Part shown: positions 1-6,119 of the stretch, in pieces
Numbering within the stretch: position 1 is the stretch's first letter
How the letters are laid out: every line of letters begins with the position of its first letter
From: JBFGFG01 sp041627475
GTDB taxonomy: Bacteria; Actinomycetota; Nitriliruptoria; Nitriliruptorales; Nitriliruptoraceae
Reading direction: 5' to 3'
DNA: 10,735 bases
NCBI GenBank assembly: GCA_041627475.1
Contig: JBFKQZ010000091.1
Location: 1 to 10,735, forward strand
Program-made: the position numbers and the translations under genes
Notes under the pieces: model-generated
Databases searched by the model: none
The model's input: only the letters and a program-made list of their open reading frames with translations
Told to the model about the DNA's origin: nothing

Positions 1-588
1 CCGCTGATCCTCACCGAGGACGGCCGCGTCATCGCGCTGGACTCGAAGGTGACGCTGGACGGCAACGCCGCGTTCCGCCACGACGGCTACGACGAGTGGG
101 ACGTCGAGGGCATCGAGCCGTTCGACGAGCAGGAGGCCAAGGCCAAGGAGGCCGGCATCCAGTACGTCAAGCTCGACGGTGACGTCGGCATCCTCGGCAA
201 CGGCGCCGGGCTCGTGATGGCGTCGCTCGACGTCGTCGCGCAGGCCGGCGGCGAGGCGGCGAACTTCCTCGACATCGGTGGTGGCGCGAACGCCCAGACG
301 ATGGCGGAGTCGCTGCAGCTGGTCCTCTCCGACGACCGCGTGAACAGCGTGCTTATCAACGTCTTCGGTGGCATCACGCAGTGCGACCTCGTCGCCAAGG
401 GCGTGCTCGGTGCGATGGAGCAGCTCGGCGACGTCGACCGCAAGCTGGTCGTGCGCCTCGACGGCACCAACGCCGAGGAGGGACGTCGCATCCTCGAGGA
501 GGCCGCACACCCCAACGTCATCCCTGCGTCGACGATGAGCGAGGCGGCCGAGAAGGCCGTGGCCCTCGCCGCCGAGCAGAGCGCCTGA
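1..588 (+). CDS. sucC: Succinyl-CoA synthetase (ADP-forming) beta subunit, C-terminal part
   Basis: This is the 3' end of the gene. The frame is open from base 1 and closes at TGA 586-588, giving 195 residues; the start and the ATP-grasp domain lie outside the window. The beta subunit binds nucleotide and succinate and, with SucD, interconverts succinyl-CoA and succinate in the TCA cycle, making ATP or GTP. The visible part is the C-terminal CoA-ligase domain, recognised by the family motifs NGAGLVMASLD, ANFLDIGGGA and NVFGGITQCDLVAKG, all in the expected order. The last of these lies near the subunit contact and the site that receives the phosphohistidine loop of SucD. sucD follows after 61 bp on the same strand, so the two are surely co-transcribed. 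Nucleotide specificity cannot be judged from this fragment. The identification is firm from motifs plus the sucD neighbour. Confidence 0.97.
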   Translation, partial: PLILTEDGRVIALDSKVTLDGNAAFRHDGYDEWDVEGIEPFDEQEAKAKEAGIQYVKLDGDVGILGNGAGLVMASLDVVAQAGGEAANFLDIGGGANAQTMAESLQLVLSDDRVNSVLINVFGGITQCDLVAKGVLGAMEQLGDVDRKLVVRLDGTNAEEGRRILEEAAHPNVIPASTMSEAAEKAVALAAEQSA

Positions 589-600
589 CCGACGACGACA

Positions 601-619
601 TGCGGCGCCGCGCGCCGCA
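601..619 (+). other. GC-rich intercistronic hairpin between sucC and sucD
   Basis: Bases 601-607 (TGCGGCG) and 613-619 (CGCCGCA) are perfect inverted repeats with a 5-nt loop, giving a 7-bp stem with six G-C pairs. It begins 12 nt after the sucC stop and ends 15 nt before the sucD ribosome-binding site (AAGGAG, 635-640). There is no T-tract, so it is unlikely to end transcription. It could protect the mRNA end or adjust the SucC:SucD ratio. In GC-rich DNA short stems arise by chance, so a function is only a suggestion. Confidence 0.35.
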
Positions 620-649
620 CCGCCCACCACGGGCAAGGAGACAGCACAC

Positions 650-1540
650 ATGAGCATCTTCATCGACGAGAACACGAAGGTCGTCGTCCAGGGCATCGGC
701 TCGCAGGGCACCTTCCACGCCAAGCGGAACCAGGACTACGGCACGAAGATCGTGGCCGGCACCCACCCGAAGAAGGGCGGGACCACCTGGGACGAGCTGG
801 GCGTGCCCGTCTACGGCACCGTCAAGGAGGCCGTCGAGGAGGAGGGCGCCAACACCTCGATGGTGATGGTTCCCGCGCCGTTCACCAAGGACGCGATCCT
901 CGAGGCCTACGAGGCCGGCATCGAGACGATCGTCGCGATCACCGAGGGCGTCCCGGTCCACGACATGACCGAGGTCTACGACACGGTCGTCCGCCAGGGC
1001 GGCGTGCGCCTCATCGGCCCGAACTGCCCGGGTCTGATCAGCCCCGGCAAGGCCAACGTCGGGATCATCCCGCCCGACATCACCAAGCCGGGCAAGGTCG
1101 GCCTCGTGTCGCGCTCCGGCACGCTGACCTACCAGATCATGCACGAGCTGGCGCAGGCCGGCATCGGCATCTCGACCTGCGTCGGCATCGGTGGCGACCC
1201 GATCATCGGCACCCAGTTCCTCGACGTCATCAAGGCGTTCGCCGAGGACCCGGAGACCGAGGCGATCGCGTTCGTCGGCGAGATCGGCGGCCGCGAGGAG
1301 CAGAAGGCCGGTGAGTGGATCGTGGAGAACATCCCCGACACCCCGGTCGTCGGCTACATCGCGGGCTTCGAGGCCCCCGAGGGCAAGCAGATGGGCCACG
1401 CCGGCGCGATCGTCAAGGAGGGCGGCGAGGGCGGCGAGTCCGCGGCCGACAAGAAGGCGATCCTGGGCGAGATGGGGATCCCCGTCGCGATCAACCCGTC
1501 CGAGGCCGCGCAGCTGATGATCGAGAAGCTCAACGGCTGA
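650..1540 (+). CDS. sucD: Succinyl-CoA synthetase alpha subunit
   Basis: A complete gene of 296 residues, close to the usual 290-300 for SucD. The alpha subunit binds CoA and carries the phosphorylated histidine used in the succinyl-CoA to succinate step of the TCA cycle; it works as a complex with SucC in the cytoplasm. The N-terminal CoA-binding Rossmann domain is seen as VVVQGIGSQGTFHAKRNQDYG (split: VVVQGIGSQG at about 11-20, then TFHAKRNQDYG). Next come IGPNCPGLISPGKANVGI (about 122-139) and the ligase core SRSGTLTYQ. The phosphohistidine is His250 in QMGHAGAIV, and the supporting glutamate is Glu211 in FVGEIGG. The ATG at 650 is chosen because AAGGAG lies at 635-640, nine bases upstream. 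The gene is the last of the sucCD pair; a palindromic element follows 24 bp after the stop. Confidence 0.98.
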   Translation: MSIFIDENTKVVVQGIGSQGTFHAKRNQDYGTKIVAGTHPKKGGTTWDELGVPVYGTVKEAVEEEGANTSMVMVPAPFTKDAILEAYEAGIETIVAITEGVPVHDMTEVYDTVVRQGGVRLIGPNCPGLISPGKANVGIIPPDITKPGKVGLVSRSGTLTYQIMHELAQAGIGISTCVGIGGDPIIGTQFLDVIKAFAEDPETEAIAFVGEIGGREEQKAGEWIVENIPDTPVVGYIAGFEAPEGKQMGHAGAIVKEGGEGGESAADKKAILGEMGIPVAINPSEAAQLMIEKLNG

Positions 1541-1563
1541 CCGACCCGGTCTTCCGGCACTCC

Positions 1564-1708
1564 GTCGACCCCTCGACGTCCCGTCCACGTGAGCCCTTGG
1601 TGCTCGGCCCTCTGGGGCCTGCGCTCCGCTTGAGGCTCACTACGACGAGACATCGAGGGGTCGACTGCGTGAGGAGCGAGGGTCGGGAGGTCTCGCTTGC
1701 GAGGGTCA
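1564..1708. repeat. Long imperfect palindrome between convergent genes; likely bidirectional terminator or REP-like element
   Basis: The 165 bp between the sucD stop (1540) and the GH65 stop (1706) hold no gene. Bases 1564-1595 and 1634-1665 are inverted repeats of 32 bp matching at 27 positions by hand alignment. The outermost arms are near-perfect (GTCGACCCCTCGA against TCGAGGGGTCGAC) and the innermost GAGCC/GGCTC is also perfect. The 38-base loop contains a further stem, GGCCC (1606-1610) with GGGCC (1615-1619). A separate small palindrome CTCGC-TT-GCGAG lies at 1692-1703, and GCGAGGGTC occurs twice (1676-1684 and 1699-1707), the second copy running into the GH65 stop codon. There is no clear T-tract in either direction. 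Position between two converging transcripts fits a shared terminator. The nested structure also resembles dispersed intergenic palindromes of actinobacterial genomes, which a genome-wide search would settle. Confidence 0.7.
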
Positions 1709-4093
1709 GTCGGTGAGCTTGCAGGTGACTGAGTCACCGGGCTCCAGGACGTGGCGCTCGTCGGTGCGGCGGTGGTGGATCGGGATCGGGGTCTCGCCGT
1801 ACTCGTGGGTGTAGGTCACCTCGAAGCGGCTGATGTCGACCCGCAGGCGGCTGCCGTGGCGGGCCACCGCGAAGCGGAGTCGGCCCCACCCCGACGGCAG
1901 GCGGGGGTCGAAGGCGAACTCGCTGCCGTCGTCGTACATGCCGCCGAAGCCGTAGACGAGGCTCAGCCACACCCCACCCGCGGCTGCGACGTGGACACCG
2001 TCCGCCGCGTTGCCGGCGACGTCGGCGAGGTCCATGAACAGGCCGTAGCGGAAGTACTCGGTCGCGAGCGCGTCGTCGCCGAGCCGCGCCGCCACGATCG
2101 ACTGGATCGACGTCGACAGTGACGAGTCGCCGGTCGTCAGCGGGTCGTAGTACTCCATGTTGCGCTTGCGGGTGCCGTCGTCGAACTCCTCGGGCAGCAG
2201 CACCATCGCCAGCACGATGTCCGCCTGCTTGATCACCTGGAACCGGTAGATCACCAGCGGGTGGTAGTGCAGCAGCAGGGGGTAGCGGTCGCGCGGGGTG
2301 CCCTCGAAGTCCCAGACCTCCTTGTCGAGGAAGGCGCTGTCCTGCGGCGTGATCCCGAGCTCGTCGTCGTACGGCACGTGCATCGCCTCGGCCGCTCGCT
2401 CCCAGGCCTCGACCTCGCTCGGCACCAACCGCGTGCGGTGCACGAGGTGCTGGTGGGCCTCCGGGTCGCGCTGCTCGAGACCGCGCACCGTCTGGACGGC
2501 CGTGCGCAGGTTCATGCGCGCCATCAGGTTCGTGAAGGCGTTGTCGTTGACCAGCGTCGTGTACTCGTCGGGGCCGGTGACGCCGTGGATGTGGAAGCCG
2601 TCCTTGCCGTGGAAGCCGAGGTCCTCCCACAGCCGTGCCGTCTCGACGAGGATCTCGGCGCCGTAGGCATCCATGAACTCCTGGTCGCCGGTGGCGCGGA
2701 CGTAGCGGCGCACCGCGTAGCTGATGTCGGCGTTGATGTGGTACTGCGCCGTGCCGGCCTCGTAGTAGGCGCTGGCCTCCTCGCCGTTGATCGTCCGCCA
2801 CGGGAACAGGGCACCGCGCTGGCTCAGCACCGTCGCACGTTCGCGGGCGTTGCCGAGCATCGTGTGACGGAAGCGCAACAGGTTCCGCGCCGCCCCCGAG
2901 AGCGTGTACGTCAGGAACGGCAGGACGTAGATCTCGGTGTCCCAGAAGTAGTGGCCCTCGTAGCCGCTGCCCGTCAGCCCCTTGGCGGGGATGCCGGCTC
3001 CCTCGGCACGGGCGGTCGCCTGCAGCAGCTGGAACAGCGACCAGCGCACCGCCTGCTGCACGACGGCGTTGCCCTCGACCTCGACGTCGCAGCGCTCCCA
3101 TGCCCGGGCGTACCAGTCGCGCTGCTCCTGCAGGAGGGTCTCGAAGCCGCGTTCCTTGACCTCGTCCAGCGCCCGGCCGCACCGGTCGGACAGCTGCTTG
3201 GAGCTGGGGACGCTGTGCACCGACGACACCGGCGGCGAGGTGAAGTACGCCGCGAACTTGTCGATGCGGAGCGTCGTGCCGGCCGTCGCGTCGACCTGGA
3301 CGACGAGCTTGCCGCGCCGGGCGTCCGCCTCGCTCTGCGTGCGGTGTGGGACTGGCTCGCCGTCGGGCCCGGTGCTGGTGACCTCGTGGTCGATGGCGCA
3401 CGCGAGCGTCATCCGCGAGGCAGCGACGTGGTAGCGCAGGGTCGAGCGGTTGCCGTCGGTCTCGCGACCGTCGTGGACCAGCACGTCGCCGAGGCCTCGC
3501 CCCTGCCGCGGGTCGAACACCTCGTCCTCGGTCAGGGCGCCGGTGACCTCGTGCCGCAGCTGGCTCGAGACGGTGATCGCCGCGTCGCCACGGAGCAGCT
3601 CGACCTCGTAGCGGATCCCGATCACGTGGCGGTGCACCATCGAGACCAGCCGCTGCGAGGTCACCCGCACGAGGTTCCCGGAGGGGGCGCGCCACACGAT
3701 GCTGCGCCGCAGCACGCCGTCGCGGAAGTCCAGGCGCCGCTCGTACTCCTGCAGGTCGGCGGTGGGCAGGTAGAGCGGCTCGTTGTCGATGTAGAGGTGG
3801 AATCGGCGGGCGTCGGGGACCGGGAGGATCGTCTGGCCGGTCCGGGCGAAGCCGTAGGCGTCCTCGGCGTGCTTGATCGGCCAGGTCTCGTGGAAGCCGT
3901 TGATGAACGTGCCGCGCTCGTGGAACGGCCGCCCCTCGTCGACGTTGCCCCGGATGCCGACGTGGCCGTTGCCCAGCGAGAAGATCGTCTCGGTCCGGGC
4001 GAGGTAGTCGGTGTCGAACTGGGTCTCGACCAGCGCCCACTCGTCCACCGGGTAGACCGTGGTCGGCAGGCCGACGATCTCGCGCTGCAGCAT
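1706..4093 (-). CDS. GH65-family glycosyl hydrolase / disaccharide phosphorylase (maltose, trehalose or kojibiose phosphorylase type)
   Basis: 795 residues, the normal size for glycoside hydrolase family 65. Most members are inverting phosphorylases that split an alpha-glucosyl disaccharide with phosphate into glucose and beta-glucose 1-phosphate. The N-terminal beta-sandwich (about 10-270) opens with ETIFSLGNGHVGIRGN (about 35-50). The (alpha/alpha)6 barrel (about 330-700) has GHYFWDTEIYVLPF, with Trp384-Asp385-Thr386-Glu387. The general acid is Glu510 in HGVTGPDEY. Lys622-Gln623 (KQADIVLAM) match the family's sugar-binding pair, and the DSSLSTSIQ loop (656-664) lies where phosphate is bound in characterised enzymes. 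No signal peptide is seen, so the enzyme is cytoplasmic. The frame is open up to 4183, but ATG 4093 is preferred: GAAGGA lies seven bases upstream and the family N-terminus begins just after it. The gene follows the HAD mutase by 40 bp, as in the mycobacterial Rv3400-Rv3401 pair. The exact disaccharide cannot be told, and hydrolysis rather than phosphorolysis remains possible. Confidence 0.9.
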   Translation of the reverse strand: MLQREIVGLPTTVYPVDEWALVETQFDTDYLARTETIFSLGNGHVGIRGNVDEGRPFHERGTFINGFHETWPIKHAEDAYGFARTGQTILPVPDARRFHLYIDNEPLYLPTADLQEYERRLDFRDGVLRRSIVWRAPSGNLVRVTSQRLVSMVHRHVIGIRYEVELLRGDAAITVSSQLRHEVTGALTEDEVFDPRQGRGLGDVLVHDGRETDGNRSTLRYHVAASRMTLACAIDHEVTSTGPDGEPVPHRTQSEADARRGKLVVQVDATAGTTLRIDKFAAYFTSPPVSSVHSVPSSKQLSDRCGRALDEVKERGFETLLQEQRDWYARAWERCDVEVEGNAVVQQAVRWSLFQLLQATARAEGAGIPAKGLTGSGYEGHYFWDTEIYVLPFLTYTLSGAARNLLRFRHTMLGNARERATVLSQRGALFPWRTINGEEASAYYEAGTAQYHINADISYAVRRYVRATGDQEFMDAYGAEILVETARLWEDLGFHGKDGFHIHGVTGPDEYTTLVNDNAFTNLMARMNLRTAVQTVRGLEQRDPEAHQHLVHRTRLVPSEVEAWERAAEAMHVPYDDELGITPQDSAFLDKEVWDFEGTPRDRYPLLLHYHPLVIYRFQVIKQADIVLAMVLLPEEFDDGTRKRNMEYYDPLTTGDSSLSTSIQSIVAARLGDDALATEYFRYGLFMDLADVAGNAADGVHVAAAGGVWLSLVYGFGGMYDDGSEFAFDPRLPSGWGRLRFAVARHGSRLRVDISRFEVTYTHEYGETPIPIHHRRTDERHVLEPGDSVTCKLTD

Positions 4094-4100
4094 CGCTGGG

Positions 4101-4106
4101 TCCTTC
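4101..4106 (-). promoter_or_regulatory. Ribosome-binding site fixing the GH65 start
   Basis: On the minus strand this reads GAAGGA, seven bases before the ATG at 4093. It decides between that ATG and the upstream extension to 4183, which would overlap the HAD coding region and adds residues with no family similarity. Confidence 0.75.
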
Positions 4107-4133
4107 GGTCGGGGCCGTCCGCGGTGGGACGTG

Positions 4134-4880
4134 TCAGTCGGTGGGCACGAGGTCGCCGAGGTCCGTGACGACCACGTCCGCACCCTCCTGCTCCAGGCGC
4201 GCGCCGTCGTCCCCGCGGTCCACGCCGATCACCAGGCCGAACTGGCCGAGCCTGCCCGCCTGGACACCGACGATCGCGTCCTCCACGACGACCGAACGGT
4301 CGGGGGTCGTGTCGAGGCGTGCGGCGCACTCGACGAACGTGTCCGGTGCGGGCTTGCCCGGCAGGCCGAGCTCGGCCGCGACCATCCCGTCGACGCGCTC
4401 CTCGAAGAGGTGGTCGATGCCAGCGGCGGCCAGGACCTGGCCAGCGTTCTTCGACGAGCTGACGACCGCGGTACGCAGGCCCTGCGCCCGGATCCACTCC
4501 ACGAACCGGATGGAGCCCTCGAACGGGGTCACGCCGGCCTCGTCGATCATCGACAGCACGAGGTCGTTCTTCGCCCGGGCCAGTCCGTGGATCGTGTCCT
4601 GGTCCGGGCCGTCGTCGGGGCTGCCGTCGGGCAGGACGATGCGGCGGGACTCGAGGAAGCTGGCGACCCCCTCCAGCCGCGGCTTGCCGTCGACGTACTG
4701 GAGGTAGTCGGTCTCGATGCGGAACGGCTGGAAGGGGTGGTCGTGCGCCACGCACCACCGCTCGAGGAAGGCGTCGAACATCTCCTTCCACGCGTCGGCG
4801 TGGAGCGATGCCGTGTCGGTCAGCACCCCGTCGAGGTCGAACAGCACGGCGTCGAGGCCCTGGAGGTCGATCGTGGTCAC
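4134..4880 (-). CDS. HAD-superfamily beta-phosphoglucomutase-type protein
   Basis: 248 residues from a GTG start. The family converts beta-glucose 1-phosphate to glucose 6-phosphate; some relatives are plain sugar-phosphate phosphatases. All HAD motifs are present: nucleophile Asp15 and acid/base Asp17 in DLDGVLTDT, motif II VVSSS (139-143), Lys176 in GKPAPDTF, and Glu200-Asp201 in VVEDAIVGVQAG. The cap carries the mutase-type signature TDTASLHADAWK (21-32), which favours a mutase over a general phosphatase. The cap is longer than in the 221-residue Lactococcus enzyme and includes YVDGKPRLEGVASFLESR (62-79), a feature shared with the mycobacterial Rv3400 type. GTG 4880 is chosen because AGGGAGA lies seven to eight bases upstream (about 4888-4894) and homology starts there; the frame extends to 5120 but overlaps the protease gene. 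It is followed after 40 bp by the GH65 enzyme, whose product would be its substrate. Confidence 0.9.
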   Translation of the reverse strand: MTTIDLQGLDAVLFDLDGVLTDTASLHADAWKEMFDAFLERWCVAHDHPFQPFRIETDYLQYVDGKPRLEGVASFLESRRIVLPDGSPDDGPDQDTIHGLARAKNDLVLSMIDEAGVTPFEGSIRFVEWIRAQGLRTAVVSSSKNAGQVLAAAGIDHLFEERVDGMVAAELGLPGKPAPDTFVECAARLDTTPDRSVVVEDAIVGVQAGRLGQFGLVIGVDRGDDGARLEQEGADVVVTDLGDLVPTD

Positions 4881-4910
4881 GGCGGCGTCTCCCTGTGGCA
4901 CCTGCCGTGC

Positions 4911-4916
4911 ACGATA
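4911..4916 (-). promoter_or_regulatory. Possible -10 element for the HAD-GH65 operon
   Basis: The 62 bp between the protease stop and the HAD start read TATCGT on the minus strand here, fitting the actinobacterial TANNNT -10 pattern, with room for a short leader before the ribosome-binding site. No convincing -35 is present at the right distance. If real, the HAD-GH65 pair would be transcribed separately from the protease. This rests on pattern only. Confidence 0.25.
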
Positions 4917-4942
4917 GGGACGCCACGCCGCAGCCGCGCCGG

Positions 4943-5863
4943 TCAGTCGTCGCGTGCGTGCTCCGCCGCATGGCGGGCGTGGTCCTCCGCGTGGCCCCGC
5001 ACGACCACCTGGTTCGTCGGGCTGAACGGGAACGTGACGAAGTCGACGAAGTTCGTCATCAGCGTGCACGCGCCGGCGCCGTAGCCGTCGAGGTGGTTCG
5101 TGGCCGCGTAGTGGCCGCACGCCTGGTAGTGGTGGTGGGCACCCATGAGGTGACCGACCTCGTGGGCGGCGACCTTCGCCGTGTAGTCGACGTAGAACGG
5201 CACGCCCAGGGAGAACTCGGCGTCGCGGTCGAGCTCGCCCGTGGCGAACGCGCGGTCGGGGTAGCGGACCCCGCCGATGCAGTCCGCCAGTCCCGCGAGA
5301 CCCGAGTTCCCGTTGGTGGTCAGGTCGCGGTCGCTCAGCACGTAGACGAGGTCGGTCCCGGACGGGCGCACGCCGCCGTACTGCTTCTTGGCGAGGTCGA
5401 TCGCCGTCTGGCCCTCCAGCTGCGCGGCGCGTTGGCCGCTGCGGAGGTCGTCGGTCCGGAGCAGGTCGAAGGAGGCGTAGTCCAGCTCGATGTCGATGTC
5501 GGCGTAGGACTGCTCGCCGGCTGCGAGGAAGTCGGCGACGATGCTGCGGCCGAACGCGTCGATCGCCTGCTGCCGCTCGTCACCGGGCCGGTTCAGGTCC
5601 TGCCGGGTCGCGTCCAGCTGCCGCCCCTCGGCCACGTCGAGCACGAGACGGACGTGGAGGTTGATCGCACTGCCGCCAGTGACGGCGGCCGTGCTCGTGG
5701 ACTGCGGCGTCAGCTGGAGGCAGTCCTGGGCCGCCCCGTACGTGCCGTCCGGCTCGAACACGGCCGGCGCGTCGTCGACCTGCCTGCTCGTCCCGTCCGG
5801 GACGGGGGCGAAGGCGATCGCAAGGCTGGTCGCGGCGGCCAGGGCGAGGATGGTGCGTCGCAC
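4943..5863 (-). CDS. Secreted reprolysin-like metzincin zinc metalloprotease with His-rich tail
   Basis: 306 residues from GTG 5863. The N-terminus (VRRTILALAAATSLAIAFA) is a typical export signal: two arginines, then a hydrophobic stretch, with possible cleavage after AFA at residue 19. No lipobox cysteine is seen. The active site is H234-E235-x-x-H238-x-x-G241-x-x-H244, the metzincin HExxHxxGxxH motif, in which three histidines bind zinc and Glu235 activates water. A Met-turn candidate, Met269 in CTLMTNF, lies 25 residues further, as in M12-type enzymes. Four cysteines (48, 195, 249, 266) could form two disulfides. The C-terminus is unusual, GHAEDHARHAAEHARDD with four histidines. GGAG lies eight bases before the GTG. 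The frame is open to 6247, but that part runs over the glnB promoter and gene in antisense and lacks family similarity. Substrate is unknown; the divergent neighbour glnB suggests no functional link. Confidence 0.85.
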   Translation of the reverse strand: MRRTILALAAATSLAIAFAPVPDGTSRQVDDAPAVFEPDGTYGAAQDCLQLTPQSTSTAAVTGGSAINLHVRLVLDVAEGRQLDATRQDLNRPGDERQQAIDAFGRSIVADFLAAGEQSYADIDIELDYASFDLLRTDDLRSGQRAAQLEGQTAIDLAKKQYGGVRPSGTDLVYVLSDRDLTTNGNSGLAGLADCIGGVRYPDRAFATGELDRDAEFSLGVPFYVDYTAKVAAHEVGHLMGAHHHYQACGHYAATNHLDGYGAGACTLMTNFVDFVTFPFSPTNQVVVRGHAEDHARHAAEHARDD

Positions 5864-5944
5864 GTCGGGGGCTCCGGGGCAACGGTGAACTGGGCGTGGG
5901 GGAGGGCCGCACCGGGTGGTTCGACGCGCGACGGCCGGATTCCT

Positions 5945-5963
5945 GCCGACAGTCCGCCGACAG
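5945..5963. repeat. Tandem GCCGACAG repeat in the protease/glnB intergenic region
   Basis: GCCGACAG occurs at 5945-5952 and again at 5956-5963, an 11-bp period, about one helical turn. It lies 26 bp upstream of the GlnR-like boxes. The period equals that of those boxes, but the phase to them is one base off and the sequence fits GlnR boxes less well. It may be an extra weak operator half, part of the protease promoter, or chance. Confidence 0.3.
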
Positions 5964-5988
5964 CGGCCGTTCAGCGCACGCCGCGTGC

Positions 5989-6026
5989 GTAACAGGCACG
6001 AAACGGTCGGGACACCGCAGGGACAC
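5989..6026 (+). promoter_or_regulatory. Putative GlnR operator upstream of glnB-glnD
   Basis: The sequence reads GTAAC-n6-GAAAC-n6-GACAC-n6-GACAC, with box starts at 5989, 6000, 6011 and 6022. The spacing is exactly 11 bp and every box ends in AC (AC-n9-AC-n9-AC-n9-AC). The published actinobacterial GlnR pattern is gTnAc-n6-GaAAc repeated; the first two boxes match it fully and the last two match in part. GlnR is the main nitrogen regulator of Streptomyces and Mycobacterium and controls amtB-glnK-glnD there. The site ends 93 bp before the glnB start codon, a reasonable distance for activation under nitrogen limitation. No strong -10 hexamer is obvious downstream. It also lies about 126 bp upstream of the divergent protease start, so an effect on that gene is possible. 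Confidence 0.65.
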
Positions 6027-6053
6027 GGCGTCGTGCGAGCATCCTGCCCGTCA

Positions 6054-6081
6054 CGGGGCGAGCCGTTCGCCCCGAGGGGCG
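6054..6081 (+). promoter_or_regulatory. Competing hairpins in the probable glnB leader
   Basis: CGGGGCGA (6054-6061) pairs perfectly with TCGCCCCG (6067-6074) across a 5-nt loop. The same middle segment (6068-6072) can instead pair with GGGCG at 6077-6081 over a CGAG tetraloop. The two stems exclude each other. The site lies between the GlnR-like boxes and the glnB ribosome-binding site (GGAG, 6111-6114). No T-tract follows, so a classical attenuator is unlikely; an operator, an mRNA-stability element or chance GC pairing are alternatives. Confidence 0.35.
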
Positions 6082-6119
6082 TGGAGCCGTCAGACACCAA
6101 CCGACACACTGGAGTCGTC

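Noticed and set aside
518..1588. A 356-codon minus-strand frame opposite sucD
   Set aside because: Antisense shadow of sucD with repetitive Leu/Asp/Arg/Gly content and no family similarity.
1734..4040. A 768-codon frame overlapping GH65 on the same strand in another frame
   Set aside because: Extreme Arg/Pro/Gly composition; out-of-frame reading of the GH65 gene.
2261..4168. A 635-codon open frame on the plus strand opposite the GH65 gene
   Set aside because: Low-complexity Val/Arg/Ala/Asp composition, no motif, and the opposite strand encodes a complete GH65 enzyme with catalytic residues.
4881..5120. N-terminal extension of the HAD protein
   Set aside because: The added residues are Arg/Pro-rich, overlap the protease gene, and the HAD family N-terminus begins just after GTG 4880.
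5916..6119. N-terminal extension of PII in the same frame
   Set aside because: PII proteins are 112 residues and begin at the K-L-V-T-A-I sequence; the extension covers regulatory DNA.
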